DNA of 64,000 nucleotides, taken from assembly GCA_019636375.1 (NCBI GenBank), contig JAHBXS010000004.1:1-64000 (forward strand). Reading direction: 5' to 3'. The notes under the pieces were generated by a model. That model searched no databases, had not been told where the DNA came from, and saw only the letters and a program-made list of their open reading frames with translations. The DNA comes from Pirellulaceae bacterium. GTDB lineage: Bacteria > Planctomycetota > Planctomycetia > Pirellulales > Pirellulaceae. Shown here piece by piece: positions 24,661 to 34,825 of this stretch. The translations under genes and the position numbers were made by a program. The first letter of the stretch is position 1; the number at the start of each line of letters is the position of its first letter.

Positions 24661-25701
24661 CTACTTGGTTCTTTGGATAATCGCTTTGAGTTTGACCTGT
24701 GGCTGGTTGGGGTTATCGGTCACGAAGGTCAGTTCGACTTCGCCTGTTGGCGAGTCTTCTAGGGCAGCATATTCGATCTGTACGATGTGAACCTTGGCGG
24801 GTTCTTTTTTGGCCTTGGCTCGAAACGAGTGGTCGCTACAGGTCACGTCCAGAATACGAAAGGCCTCGTCTGCTTTAATGATGACCTTTTCGCTGGCCGA
24901 TTCTCCAACAATCGGCAAAACAGCGGGTGAAATATGCAACGGCTGCGTGATGTTGGCCATCAAAGGAACAGGAACACTGATTTGGTTCCTGGCATCACCG
25001 GGCCTATCAGAGGCGATCACAATCAATTCGTTTTGAAGATAGCCTTTGGGAGCGGTTTCCTTCAACGACGCCGTGAGTTGGTACGAAACGTAATTTGAAG
25101 TCCTGGCGGTTTCTTTAAGTGCAACACTTACATGGGGGTAAGTGGATTTCACATCCATGATTCGCCAAGCCGGATTTCCATAACGGGAAATTTGAATGGT
25201 TCTGGATGAATGAGTGGGATCGACGAGCGTTCCAAAATTGACGCTACCTGGTTCGATAACGGTATCCGTTCGAATGTTGCCACTGATGTCGAGATAAACA
25301 GTCGCCGGAAATGGTTGGGCAAAGACGACCGTGATTCGAGCTTTACGATGTCCCGCAAAATTTTTGGTAACAAACCTAACGACGACCTCGCCTTTTTCCC
25401 AAGTCTTCAAAACGTTCTTCGAGATCGAGACATCGGCGCAGCCGCAACTCGAAGTCACAGATTGGATGCGCATGTCCTCTTGGTAGACGTTTTCGATTTC
25501 AAACCGGTGGACCGCTTCTTCACCACGAACGACCGTTCCAAAGTCATGCGAAAATTCTTTAAACATCCGCTTGGCCCAGTCAGAGGACTGTTGACCTACG
25601 GCCGTCGTGGTAGAAATGGCAAGGAGCGTTAAAGCTCCGATAAAAAACAAGGCAAAATTTCGGTTCACCAGATTAATCTCGATCCGTTTGCAGAAAGTCA
25701 T
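24661..25701 (-). CDS. DUF1573 protein, second copy
   Basis: A 346-residue exported protein. An N-terminal signal (FALFFIGALTLLAISTTTAVG) precedes an Ig-like DUF1573 domain containing VTSSCGCADVSISKN and DFGTVVRGEEAVHRFEI. A second beta-rich repeat (VNFGTLVDPTHSSRTI) follows. It is about 35% as Cys-rich as the plus-strand copy and has the canonical SCGC motif, unlike that copy. It is 22 bases upstream of the MCE-like gene and may be cotranscribed with the transport pair. The family's function is unknown. Confidence 0.85.
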   Translation of the reverse strand: MTFCKRIEINLVNRNFALFFIGALTLLAISTTTAVGQQSSDWAKRMFKEFSHDFGTVVRGEEAVHRFEIENVYQEDMRIQSVTSSCGCADVSISKNVLKTWEKGEVVVRFVTKNFAGHRKARITVVFAQPFPATVYLDISGNIRTDTVIEPGSVNFGTLVDPTHSSRTIQISRYGNPAWRIMDVKSTYPHVSVALKETARTSNYVSYQLTASLKETAPKGYLQNELIVIASDRPGDARNQISVPVPLMANITQPLHISPAVLPIVGESASEKVIIKADEAFRILDVTCSDHSFRAKAKKEPAKVHIVQIEYAALEDSPTGEVELTFVTDNPNQPQVKLKAIIQRTK

Positions 25702-25856
25702 TTCTTCTTGGATGCTAATGGAAATTCGGGGTTAATTTCTGCAAGCCAAATCCTCGGAAATCCCAAGGCCGCACACAGTAACCTTTATTACTCATTCGCA
25801 CAGCATAAAGTCTAAGAAATTATGACAACTTCGTGAACCACAGTTTACCCCGATTT

Positions 25857-26558
25857 TCACCGCAATTGGCGCAAAAGGTCGCAGATTTCGTCTTGAACCT
25901 GCTGGGAGTTGAACACGACCAATGCCAGAGCTGGCGAGTAGTATTCTGCGGTTCCCTCCCCACCATTGATTCGCCAGGAACTCGGCGAAACCGTTGCTGT
26001 GATCAGTGAAATTAGTTCCCTGTCGGTGAACGGAGGGGCGAAATTCCCGGGCAATTGCCCCAAAGTTGCCAGAGGCCCACCCGTTATTTGGTCGAAAGCT
26101 CGGGACTGCATAAAGTCCCAGGATTCAATTTCGCGTGAACCAGCCGAAATACTTTCTCCGGCATGGAGTTCAAGCGGACTTTGGTAGGTGCGATCTGACG
26201 AACCAAGTCGTTCACGTTGGCGCTCGGTCACCTGTAATTCACCGACGACTTTTTTCAACACGGAACTGATTTCCGCTCGGCGATTTTGAAGAGTTGGGCT
26301 ATTTTCAAAATCAGGGTGCAAAACGATCGACTTGTGCAACCAACACATATCGAGCAAAACTGCCGCAAAATCGTGGTGGTCTTCAATTCCCCGAAAATTC
26401 TGGAGTGACCTTTTAGTCCGCTCGCGTAATTCGTTGATCGAAGGAGATTGAGGTTTTGAGGTTGGGCTTAATGCTTGAGCCGATCCAATTTGGCCGGCCC
26501 CGCAAAAAACGCTTAATAGCAAAAACGCTTGAAAGGTCCTAAAAAGAAACAATGGCAT
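25857..26558 (-). CDS. Exported protein with STN-like C-terminal motif
   Basis: A 233-residue protein with a signal peptide (FLLLSVFCGAGQIGSAQA). The middle is helical and polar. The end (LISLITATVSPSSWRINGGE through LALVVFNSQQVQDEI) matches the pattern seen in planctomycete proteins with secretin N-terminal-like domains (LIxxTVxPxxWxxxGG ... LVVxQTxxVQxEI). The role is unknown, perhaps in an envelope complex. It is separate from the large VWA gene, with about 310 bases of non-coding DNA between. Confidence 0.7.
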   Translation of the reverse strand: MPLFLFRTFQAFLLLSVFCGAGQIGSAQALSPTSKPQSPSINELRERTKRSLQNFRGIEDHHDFAAVLLDMCWLHKSIVLHPDFENSPTLQNRRAEISSVLKKVVGELQVTERQRERLGSSDRTYQSPLELHAGESISAGSREIESWDFMQSRAFDQITGGPLATLGQLPGNFAPPFTDRELISLITATVSPSSWRINGGEGTAEYYSPALALVVFNSQQVQDEICDLLRQLR

Positions 26559-26804
26559 TGCTTGTCTTCCCAGTTTTTGCCCCCAGGTGAAAGTCGCCTC
26601 ACTGCTTTATTATGTCGAAACAAACTCCTTTTGCCAATTGGGAAATCTTTTTGTTGATTTCGCCTTGGACAAATTTATGCGGACAGAAATGGAGTCAGGC
26701 ACCTTTGTGCAAAGCACCCGACGGGCCGTTTCGGCAACCAAAATTGCTCCCATTTCAACCCCGACATCTATAGTCGCAATAAGCGAACAGACTGATTTTG
26801 GCAA

Positions 26805-26833
26805 CAAAAAAGCGGTCGCTTTTTAGCAACCGC
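26805..26833 (-). terminator. Rho-independent terminator of the VWA gene
   Basis: On the minus strand GCGGTTGC and GCGACCGC pair around a TAAAAA loop (26812-26833) and are followed at once by TTTTTT. It lies about 36 bases after the stop codon of the 26870 gene. Confidence 0.9.
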
Positions 26834-26869
26834 AATCGTTGTTTTAAAATGTCAAGGGCCTGGATTGGC

Positions 26870-29800
26870 TTAGAACAATCCACCGCCACCGCCGCCAAGA
26901 CCACCGCCACCGCCGCCAGCACCGCCGCCGAGCCCGGTAGCATTTCCAGCACCGCCCAGAAAGTTAAAGGTGAAGATGTCGGTGATTTTTGTGAAAAACG
27001 GTGTAACACTCACAAAGACGTACAATCGATCGGCCGTCGTCGCGTGATTGACGGTCATGAAATTTCCGTCGGGGATCGGAGTGACCACAGGCTGGTACCC
27101 GACCGCACCGCGACGTCCGAGCAAGAATGCTTGGTTTCTAAAAAAGTCCGCTCCATTTCCTGGACCAAACGCGCCGGCCCCCATTCGTGACTGCATGTAA
27201 TCAGACCATGCTCCCGAAGAGGAGGACTGTTGGAGTTGTTGAGCCAAGAACTTTCGGTCTTCTACAAATTTTCGAGTTGGCAAAGAGGCCAAATGTGTCT
27301 CCGTCGCTGATTCATAACGGCGTCCAGCCTCCAAATTAAAGACAACCAAAGTGCCGTTATTGCTGACGGGCAATTGTCGTGTTTCTGTAACTTGTTTGTC
27401 CGTACCGAAATATTTTGTAATTGAAACGGTGGCCTTGTCACCGGTGACATTTCCCCAGACTCTGCGAACGAGGACACGGTAATCGCCAGTGAATCCACGC
27501 GGCAATACGTAATACTCAGTCACATCGCCATCATTTTTGGATTTGGCATACTGATCACCCATGTGAACCCCGCCGGAAGTTGAGCGGGGACTCATTCGCG
27601 AGCAGATTGTGCCGCCGGGTTCTTCCACCAACAGGTCAACGTCTGCATCGCCACTAAAAGTGACGCCAATGATGACATCACGGCAAAGTGCCTCTTCTAA
27701 TTGGCTGCGATAACTAGACAACTCATCGACCCGACCTTCGGACTCAAGGCGAGCCTGCAGGGCCTTCGAAGTCAAAATGGCGTCCTTAACTACGTGTTGA
27801 TTGGTTGGCCAAGCTTGACTGAAAACTCCCAGCGTTGCCCATTGCAGGGCTTCGACATCATCCGCCTTTTTGGCTGCTTCCAACCCCAAGACGTAGACAT
27901 CGATAAGACCCGGAAGGTCGTCTGAAATGTCTTGCAAAATCTTGACCGCTCGTTTTTCAAAACCGCTGCGGAGCATGTAGTCGGCAACGATCATGGCGTC
28001 TGTATAATCGCCGGACAAATCGATAGCAGACATCAGTGCTCTCTCGATTTCACTCGGTTCGGCATTGTTGATTTTCATCGCCAATGCTAATCCCTCGTAC
28101 ATCCAAGGTTGGGCTTGATCGTTTCGTAAAGCGGCCAAAATCAACTCAGATGTTTTGTCAAATTGTTCCTGCCGCATAAGTTTACGGACTGCCGATCGAA
28201 CGGCCTTAGGATCAGGCGTATTGGATCGAAAATATTCGTCCCAATTGGTCGTTTTAATATCGATGCTGCTAGGTTCCGATTCGGCGTTGAGGATGGCAGA
28301 ATTCAGGCTAACGGAACCGCGTTCATCTTGAATGCAGAACATTCCACCGCCGCCACCCATGCCCATGCCCATGCCGCCCATACCGCCGCCGCCCATACCA
28401 CCCATGCCGCCGCCGCCCATGCCACCCATTCCGCCGCCCATGCCGCCCATACCGCCGCCAAAACTGCCGCGGGGAGCAACCAAGTCACCGACACTGTAGA
28501 TATTGCGGACAAAGAACTCTTCATTCTTTGCGGAATCGATTGAAATGATGCGCATCACTTCGTCTTTTACAACGAAGGTGGCATTATGGGCCTTGAGCAT
28601 CAATCGGAGCCAATTTTTCAAACGAATGCCGGTGGCATCAAAGGTAATTTCAGTATCCTCGTCGAGACTATCGTCAATCGCCGTCTGATCCAGAATCACA
28701 TTGAAACCATATTCCTTCCTAATTCGAGCAATGACATCGCTGAATGGCTCTTGGTCAATCGGACGTCCTAGTGCACTATCAGAGGTCACGATGTCATCAA
28801 GGACTCGTAGGATACTTTCGTCGATAGGATTGCCTGCCAAGCGAACATCTTGGTACTTTTCTCGTAAGGCTTTCTTTTGAATCCAGGTCTCGGCATCAGG
28901 GAATACGAGAGGCGGATCACCAGGAAAACCAACCGATGCTTTTTCTGCTTGATACAAAGCACCTACGAAATTGTATTCGCGAACCCGACGAAGGTCCGTC
29001 TCAAGGTGATAATGATTCATGATGTGCGAAGACTCTTGGGCCGACGCAGCTTCTGGAGCCTCTGGATTTCGCCGCATGGCTTCCATCGTCACATCCTCGG
29101 CCGCCAAATAGTTTCCTTCGTTCATCAACGACTGAAAGCGATTGATCAAACGGGCCAATTGCTCTTCACGACGTTCAATGTCATGTGTTCTCTCGGCGAG
29201 TTCATTCGCTTGGGAAATTCGCTTCTGTGCCATTGCCGTTACGTCGTCAAACTCCAATTTTCGTTGGCGAGCCGTCATCAAAGCAGACTCCAGGCGATTT
29301 CGGAGGTCAGCTTTCGTGTTGGCACTGACATCCGTGGTTTGATCGATCATGTCTACCATTGCCTTGAGGCGTTCCACTGCGCCACCGGGATTGGTTTTGA
29401 GTTCTTCACGAGCGCGACTAAGTTCGAATTCAACTTCCGCTTTCATTCTCGAACTCACAATTCGAGCTCGAGATTCTTCGTCGCCCAACAAACGTCGGGC
29501 CTCTTGGCGTTGCTCGGTGATCAGACGATCAATTTCTTCTTGTTTGGGTCGAGCGGGCCCAATCAATTCGAGTGAATTTGCTGAGTCGTCTCCCCGTCCA
29601 AGTTCTCGTTGTGGGTCTTGGTCTTGGTCTTGATCTTGAATTTGAGGCAATTCCAGAACTACCCCATCATTGATGACGCGATCAATCATGGCGTTAAGGG
29701 CGACCGCTTCAATATTGTCTGGATCGCGCTCGACTGCTTGCCGAGCAATCACTGCGGCTTGGCCAACGTCACCCATCAATAAGGACTGGGTTCCCAATTG

Positions 29801-30886
29801 AGTCAAGGTATGACTGCTTGCGGACAGCAAACGAGCCACTTCCAACAAACCAGCCGAACCAATCGTCGGCAACGTCAAACCACCGTCTTTACGTGCCGTC
29901 GCCAGCAGTTGTGGTAAGAAAGAAAAATCAACATTGGAAGTCTCCGGGGCCATTGGCCAAGTCATTTTCATCGCTTTGCCGTCGAACTCGCCTCGGATCG
30001 TCAAATCGATTTCTTGGCGTTGCGCCAGAGTTCCAATGACGATCGTGTCGCGGTCGGTTCGCAGCGGTGGAATCGTGGTTGGATAGATTTCAGCAATTGC
30101 GTCAGGCAGTTCAGTCGCATGAGGCCAAAAAATGCCGCCATGAACGGTTTGGCTGAGACCACTGGCACCGTAATTGACGGCATCGGGATCGTCTGAATCA
30201 AGGAAGATGTTGCCACCCAATTGGTTGGCGATGGCGGCCAAAACTTCGACATTGCGCTGAGGACCAATGGCGTAAGCCGAAAAAGAAATTCGTTTATCGG
30301 TCATTCCACGAACGATGTTCTGGAACCGAGTTTGTGTCAGCAAACCGGCTCGCGAAATTCCATCGCCGATGTAAATCACACTCCGATTGCGCCCGGCAAC
30401 CGGGGCATCGAACTCATCAGTAACATTTTGCAAAGACTCGGCGAGATTCGTTGCGCCCAGTGGAGTCCGTTGGCTAAGTTTCTTCAAAGCGACGGCGACT
30501 TCATTCGAGTCGGACGCTGAAAACGTACCGACGAGGGGAACCGATTCGGTGTCAATGGCGTAAATCTTGACGCGATCATCAGACGCCAAGCGTTTCAAAA
30601 ACTGCTCAATGACTGCCAGTGAATCTCGCTGGTACAAGCCGACTTGGCTCGCCGAGGTGTCCACGTAAATCACGATATCACTCGCGATTGACGGGGCCAC
30701 TTCAATTTGAGGACGCAAGCTCAATGCAAAGGATGTTTCACCTGTTGCATCGTCATACGTTGCCAATCGCGTCCCAAAAGGATTTTCTGGGTTACCACCA
30801 TCGTAGGTGGCGGCTTGAGCGACACTGAAAATTCCCATTGCCAAAAACGTTGACAATAGGGCTCGTAGAGAGCGACGGTTGATCAT
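26870..30886 (-). CDS. Large VWA/STN-like exported protein with Gly-Met-rich insert
   Basis: A 1338-residue protein starting at ATG 30886, which gives a clean signal (RALLSTFLAMGIFSVAQA). Residues about 60-260 are a von Willebrand A domain with a MIDAS-type DTSAS motif and IYIGDGIS. Next come helical regions with coiled-coil patterns, then an STN-like domain (FSDVIARIRKEYGFNVILDQ, RLKNWLRLMLKAHNATFVV). A GGMGG/GGGG low-complexity tract follows at about 850-885, then TPR-like segments, and the C-terminus is a glycine tract ending in LF. Similar giant proteins occur in planctomycetes; the function is unknown. It has its own strong terminator. Confidence 0.82.
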   Translation of the reverse strand: MINRRSLRALLSTFLAMGIFSVAQAATYDGGNPENPFGTRLATYDDATGETSFALSLRPQIEVAPSIASDIVIYVDTSASQVGLYQRDSLAVIEQFLKRLASDDRVKIYAIDTESVPLVGTFSASDSNEVAVALKKLSQRTPLGATNLAESLQNVTDEFDAPVAGRNRSVIYIGDGISRAGLLTQTRFQNIVRGMTDKRISFSAYAIGPQRNVEVLAAIANQLGGNIFLDSDDPDAVNYGASGLSQTVHGGIFWPHATELPDAIAEIYPTTIPPLRTDRDTIVIGTLAQRQEIDLTIRGEFDGKAMKMTWPMAPETSNVDFSFLPQLLATARKDGGLTLPTIGSAGLLEVARLLSASSHTLTQLGTQSLLMGDVGQAAVIARQAVERDPDNIEAVALNAMIDRVINDGVVLELPQIQDQDQDQDPQRELGRGDDSANSLELIGPARPKQEEIDRLITEQRQEARRLLGDEESRARIVSSRMKAEVEFELSRAREELKTNPGGAVERLKAMVDMIDQTTDVSANTKADLRNRLESALMTARQRKLEFDDVTAMAQKRISQANELAERTHDIERREEQLARLINRFQSLMNEGNYLAAEDVTMEAMRRNPEAPEAASAQESSHIMNHYHLETDLRRVREYNFVGALYQAEKASVGFPGDPPLVFPDAETWIQKKALREKYQDVRLAGNPIDESILRVLDDIVTSDSALGRPIDQEPFSDVIARIRKEYGFNVILDQTAIDDSLDEDTEITFDATGIRLKNWLRLMLKAHNATFVVKDEVMRIISIDSAKNEEFFVRNIYSVGDLVAPRGSFGGGMGGMGGGMGGMGGGGMGGMGGGGMGGMGMGMGGGGGMFCIQDERGSVSLNSAILNAESEPSSIDIKTTNWDEYFRSNTPDPKAVRSAVRKLMRQEQFDKTSELILAALRNDQAQPWMYEGLALAMKINNAEPSEIERALMSAIDLSGDYTDAMIVADYMLRSGFEKRAVKILQDISDDLPGLIDVYVLGLEAAKKADDVEALQWATLGVFSQAWPTNQHVVKDAILTSKALQARLESEGRVDELSSYRSQLEEALCRDVIIGVTFSGDADVDLLVEEPGGTICSRMSPRSTSGGVHMGDQYAKSKNDGDVTEYYVLPRGFTGDYRVLVRRVWGNVTGDKATVSITKYFGTDKQVTETRQLPVSNNGTLVVFNLEAGRRYESATETHLASLPTRKFVEDRKFLAQQLQQSSSSGAWSDYMQSRMGAGAFGPGNGADFFRNQAFLLGRRGAVGYQPVVTPIPDGNFMTVNHATTADRLYVFVSVTPFFTKITDIFTFNFLGGAGNATGLGGGAGGGGGGLGGGGGGLF

Positions 30887-31491
30887 GTCAGTTAACTCCG
30901 ACTCCGAATCAAAAGAGATGGAATGAAAAAGGTGACTCGAGATCCCCTTCCAAACCATGCCTTGCCTATGTTTTTCCACTTGCGGTGCCCAACACCGCCC
31001 AAACTCTATCTTATTTTGGCAAACGCAATAATGCTACTAAAAAATAGCCGAATTTGCCTACATTGTTCCTTCAACGTGATCGTTAAACCGAGAAATTCCG
31101 GACATCTCGGTCTTGCCAAACGTCGGTTAACCCTGGCCAAATGCCGCTTTTTCGGAAATTTCCGGCGGATTTCGACTCTAACGCTTGGTTAGGCAAGAGT
31201 AGTGTTTCAGAAGCGTCGCCCCTGACGCTCTTCCCCCTCATCTTATCGGATTTCCCAGATGAAAGTCAAACCCACGATTGCCGACTTTCCAGATTTCCAC
31301 CCAGTAATTCCCGCCAAAATCGCACCAAATCGAATAATAGGACCTTTCGGAAGGAGTATTGAACCGGGAAAGACACTTCAACCCGCATTTTAACCATTTC
31401 TCAAAATGTCACCGTTCATTCCTCCACACCGGGGGACTCCAGACCTGCAAATTTCCCACAAATCGCGGCCTGTCGTCCCCGTTCTTCGCCA
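30887..31491. other. Intergenic region between divergent-looking loci
   Basis: About 600 bases without a credible gene. The promoter of the VWA gene (reading left) must be here, but I cannot assign -35/-10 boxes with confidence. No repeat family described elsewhere in the window is seen. Confidence 0.4.
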
Positions 31492-32226
31492 CTATTCGCA
31501 GTCCAAAGGGCCCCCCAACGGAATGAGTTCCGCTTCCCACTCGGGGCTTGGCAACCTCCATCTTTCGACGGCAAATTGAAGATTCCTGACCATGTGCCCT
31601 AAGCCCCGACCGTACTGCCAAATCCAAGAATTTAGCTCGTTAGCTACGCCAAAAGACCCTTTGCCCCAAAACTTTGCCGTTTCCAAAATCCCCTGATTCA
31701 ATTCTGTCTTCGGACTCGATGGTGTTTTCAACGTTGGTTCGACGTCAACAATCGTCAATGTTTGTGCCGGTTGAATCAGCCTCTCATACTCAGCCCAGTC
31801 CCGATTGGCCACCAAGCTCTTAAGCCCCTGCCCTTGGGCTGATCGTTCGAGCCGGGCGATAATCAGTTCAGCCTGCCAATTCAAAATAACTGCTTCACTC
31901 TCGTATATGGCTTGTTCGAAACTCTCCGCCATCGCAAAAAATGCGTCGCGGAATTCAATTTGTGTCAGGCCCAAAAATTTGTTCGCAATTTTTAGCGACG
32001 CAACCGGCACTTGCGAAAAACTCTCAGTCGAGACATTTGAGTTTGCAGTCGGAGAAAACACTAATACGGGGAGATTCAGGGGCGGATGACGATGCAACTG
32101 GGATTGCGAAGAACACGGCTTTTCTAATCCGTCACTTGAAAACGGCGCCAATCCAGGATCAATTGCCGCCGTCAACAACAACCAAATATTCAATAGACTG
32201 GAAACGATCATTCCTTGGCCATCCAT
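31492..32226 (-). CDS. Hypothetical exported or anchored protein
   Basis: A 244-residue protein, or 239 if it starts at ATG 32211. A hydrophobic stretch (MIVSSLLNIWLLLTAAIDPG) suggests a signal or anchor. The rest is polar with helical segments and several Trp residues (ELNSWIWQYGRGLGHMV). No family recognised. The codon use looks ordinary for the region, and the frame is long enough to be real, but support is limited to length and the signal-like start. Confidence 0.55.
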   Translation of the reverse strand: MDGQGMIVSSLLNIWLLLTAAIDPGLAPFSSDGLEKPCSSQSQLHRHPPLNLPVLVFSPTANSNVSTESFSQVPVASLKIANKFLGLTQIEFRDAFFAMAESFEQAIYESEAVILNWQAELIIARLERSAQGQGLKSLVANRDWAEYERLIQPAQTLTIVDVEPTLKTPSSPKTELNQGILETAKFWGKGSFGVANELNSWIWQYGRGLGHMVRNLQFAVERWRLPSPEWEAELIPLGGPLDCE

Positions 32227-32418
32227 GAAAAGCGAAGAATACTGTACGACTTTCGATGTTCATCGGCCAAAGTCAAAATTAACCGTTTGCGAAAAAACTA
32301 CTTTCTGAGTAGACCTCGCGGATACCGTCGAGCTGCACGAATCGTAACGACTTTACCGACACTCGAAATGTATTGTCACTCGCAAATCACGAGTTTCGAA
32401 GTTGCAATTCTACGGAAG

Positions 32419-34119
32419 CTATTTGGAATCTGCGTTCGAGTCGGTTTCGGTTGTCTCTTGGGTTTGCCCCTCTAAGATTGGCGACGAATCGGAAAGGTTT
32501 TCTTTGGCATTTCCCGCCTTCGCTTCAGTGCTTCGCGAAACCGCGTCCAATTCTCGCAACCGCAGCTTGGCGGCCTCAATTAGCGCTGAATGCTGATCTC
32601 CCGAATCATAGTTCGCGAGAATATGCTCCAGGGTTTGCCGCAAGAACTTCTGCTGATCGGCTGAATTTGCTTCTGACTGCTTAATCCAACTTAGCACCTC
32701 AATAGGGCCCGACGGCAAGTCCCTCAGTTTTTCGGTCCGCCTCCTGCCAAGCTCCGCCTCCATTTTCACATGAACCTCAAGGGCTCCATTGCCTGTTTCA
32801 GATAACAAATCGGTAAAGGAGTTATGGGCTCTGCGAAACTCGTATTGCTGCTCTTCAATATAAGCGGCGATGAACGCCCGCACCGAGTCGGTAAACAAGG
32901 CACTCGTTTCACCGCGCCGGGCTTGATCCAATAGAGTCTGTCGCTTCGAGCGAACCAGCATCTCATCCACCTGCTGCTGCTGCTCAGTGGTTAAACGCTC
33001 TCGCGGCAGTTCTGCCAACATTTGACGAGCTTGCCCCCATGACTGCGGATCACTAGAGGCCAACATTTGTTCGGCTGCTTCAATATCATTCTGTTGATTG
33101 GAAGGCATCCACAAGAGGCCAGCCAACAGAGACACAACTACCACAACTCCAGCTAACGCCAGCCACTGCTTCCAGTTTTGAAACGGCGATGGCCTTTCGG
33201 CTTGGGATTTATTCAACAGCGCCCTGGCCTCAGATTTATCGACGTTGATGTGCAGCGGATTAAAAGCCCCTGACAACTCGTCCACCGCCGACCGCTTGGT
33301 AACATCAATCCGGACAATCTCCTCGAGCGCAAGCCGCACGGCATGAGCCGAATGAGGACGCTTCCTGGGCGTTGGCTCAACCATTTGCATCACCAAGCGA
33401 TCCAACCACACAGGGCACGACAAGACCTGCGTCGCGACCGATTCGATTTTGTCTTCGAGTTTGCGGCGAGTTAGCCGCGCGATATTTTCGGGTGGGAAGG
33501 GGAGTTTGCCGACCAGCATTTCATACATGATCGTCCCCAAAGAATAAATGTCTGACTTCGCCGTGGCAAATCCTGTCAGTTGCTCCGGAGCTAAATATGC
33601 CGCCAACTCGGCATCCCTTTGACGAGTAATGTCCCACCGACGTTTTTTCGAACGATTCAATCGCAAATCGGCCAACCGCAAATTCCCCTCGCGATCAATG
33701 AGGATTTTTTCTGGAGTGATTTTGCTGTGGATTAAGTCTTGGCCGTGCAAATACTCTAGACACAACGCCAATTGGCGTGCATATTCAACCACCAAGTCCG
33801 GAGCCATCCTCCCCCGCCGCGAGATGATCGATGCCAATGATTCACCTTCCACCAACTCTGAGGCGATAAAGATCGACTCGCCGTCTACTCCGGCTCCAAA
33901 AATTCTCACGAGGTTTGGATGTCGAAGCTCCCGCAAGAGACTAAACTCGACCTTGAGTTTTTCAAGCGCCAACTCGCGGTCGTAATTCGGCGGGATGTTG
34001 ATAAATTTTAGAGCGTATTCACGTCGCTGCTCAACTTGTCGAGCGCGAAAGACCCGTTGCCGACGGGTGCTCCCCAGTCGTTCAAGAATTTCAAAAGGCC
34101 CAACTTTAGTGTTTTCCAC
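32419..34119 (-). CDS. Predicted pseudokinase of the Ser/Thr kinase family, membrane anchored
   Basis: A 566-residue protein. Residues 6-270 have the eukaryote-type kinase fold: Lys38 in YALKF, helix-C Glu58 and Asp151 of the DFG position (ADLRL) are kept. The catalytic loop is HSKITPEKIL instead of HRDLKPEN, so the catalytic base Asp is Lys133, the Lys is Thr135 and the Asn is Lys138. The glycine loop is also degenerate (LGSTRRQRVF). Phosphotransfer is therefore unlikely, while nucleotide binding is possible. A membrane segment (LALAGVVVVVSLLAGLLW, about 318-335) precedes a helical extracytoplasmic domain. The gene downstream is unknown; no phosphatase is adjacent. Confidence 0.85.
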   Translation of the reverse strand: MENTKVGPFEILERLGSTRRQRVFRARQVEQRREYALKFINIPPNYDRELALEKLKVEFSLLRELRHPNLVRIFGAGVDGESIFIASELVEGESLASIISRRGRMAPDLVVEYARQLALCLEYLHGQDLIHSKITPEKILIDREGNLRLADLRLNRSKKRRWDITRQRDAELAAYLAPEQLTGFATAKSDIYSLGTIMYEMLVGKLPFPPENIARLTRRKLEDKIESVATQVLSCPVWLDRLVMQMVEPTPRKRPHSAHAVRLALEEIVRIDVTKRSAVDELSGAFNPLHINVDKSEARALLNKSQAERPSPFQNWKQWLALAGVVVVVSLLAGLLWMPSNQQNDIEAAEQMLASSDPQSWGQARQMLAELPRERLTTEQQQQVDEMLVRSKRQTLLDQARRGETSALFTDSVRAFIAAYIEEQQYEFRRAHNSFTDLLSETGNGALEVHVKMEAELGRRRTEKLRDLPSGPIEVLSWIKQSEANSADQQKFLRQTLEHILANYDSGDQHSALIEAAKLRLRELDAVSRSTEAKAGNAKENLSDSSPILEGQTQETTETDSNADSK

Positions 34120-34315
34120 GTTTATCCTCGCCGATCAACCTGGAGCCCGATCAACCGATCGCCAAGTCACTGTTTGCATTTGAATCGTCTTCTCTTGGGC
34201 CTCTCGATTCAAATATCAGTTTATTCGAACAGACGGAAAAGAAAAGTCCAGATCGATCAAGACATCTGGAAATTGCACGCAATTACGCCTTAAATGAAGG
34301 AATTTCACCCTTCCT

Positions 34316-34822
34316 TTAACCTTGCGGGTACTGCTTACAATACTCGTACAACGCCATCGTGGTTGCAGTCGCGACGTTGTAGCTGAAGGGGAGTCCGTAA
34401 ACCGGAATTTCCACAACGTCATCGAGCAACGGCATGACTTCCGCGTCAATCCCGATCCGTTCGTGCCCAACAACCAGAGCCATTTGGCGTGGAAAACGAT
34501 ACTCGTGGAGCGAGATCGCGTGGGTCGTTTGCTCAAGCCCCACCAATCGATATCCCGATTCCTTCAACTCCCTCAAACGATTCGGCAGAGAGCGTCGACG
34601 TTCGATTTGAACACATTCAGGCGCATCCCTTGCGACTGCGGAATCAATTTTATTGTTCCCGCAGGCAATCACATGTGGCACCCCACAACATCCGGCCAGC
34701 CGTACAATCCGGGACAGATTAATCGCGCTTTTGAACTGCGGACAAGCCACAACGACTGGTCTCGGTTGCGGCAACGAAATGGGGGGCCGATGCCGTACGT
34801 GTTCCGGAGACTCCCCACTCAT
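34316..34822 (-). CDS. TrmH/SpoU-family RNA methyltransferase
   Basis: A 168-residue SPOUT-class methyltransferase that uses S-adenosylmethionine. The family motifs are NLSRIVRLAGCCGV near residue 35 (motif 1), ALVVGHERIGID near 113 (motif 2) and IPVYGLPFSYNVATATTMAL near 138 (motif 3). The domain is the bare catalytic unit without an extra RNA-binding region, as in 2'-O-ribose tRNA methyltransferases. The exact nucleotide target cannot be read from sequence. It starts four bases past the rseP stop, on the same strand, so it is probably cotranscribed with rseP. Confidence 0.9.
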   Translation of the reverse strand: MSGESPEHVRHRPPISLPQPRPVVVACPQFKSAINLSRIVRLAGCCGVPHVIACGNNKIDSAVARDAPECVQIERRRSLPNRLRELKESGYRLVGLEQTTHAISLHEYRFPRQMALVVGHERIGIDAEVMPLLDDVVEIPVYGLPFSYNVATATTMALYEYCKQYPQG

Positions 34823-34825
34823 CGT

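Noticed and set aside
26610..26807. Small minus-strand frame between the 25857 and 26870 genes
   Set aside because: It has no ribosome site and ends at the terminator hairpin of the VWA gene. It is more likely non-coding.
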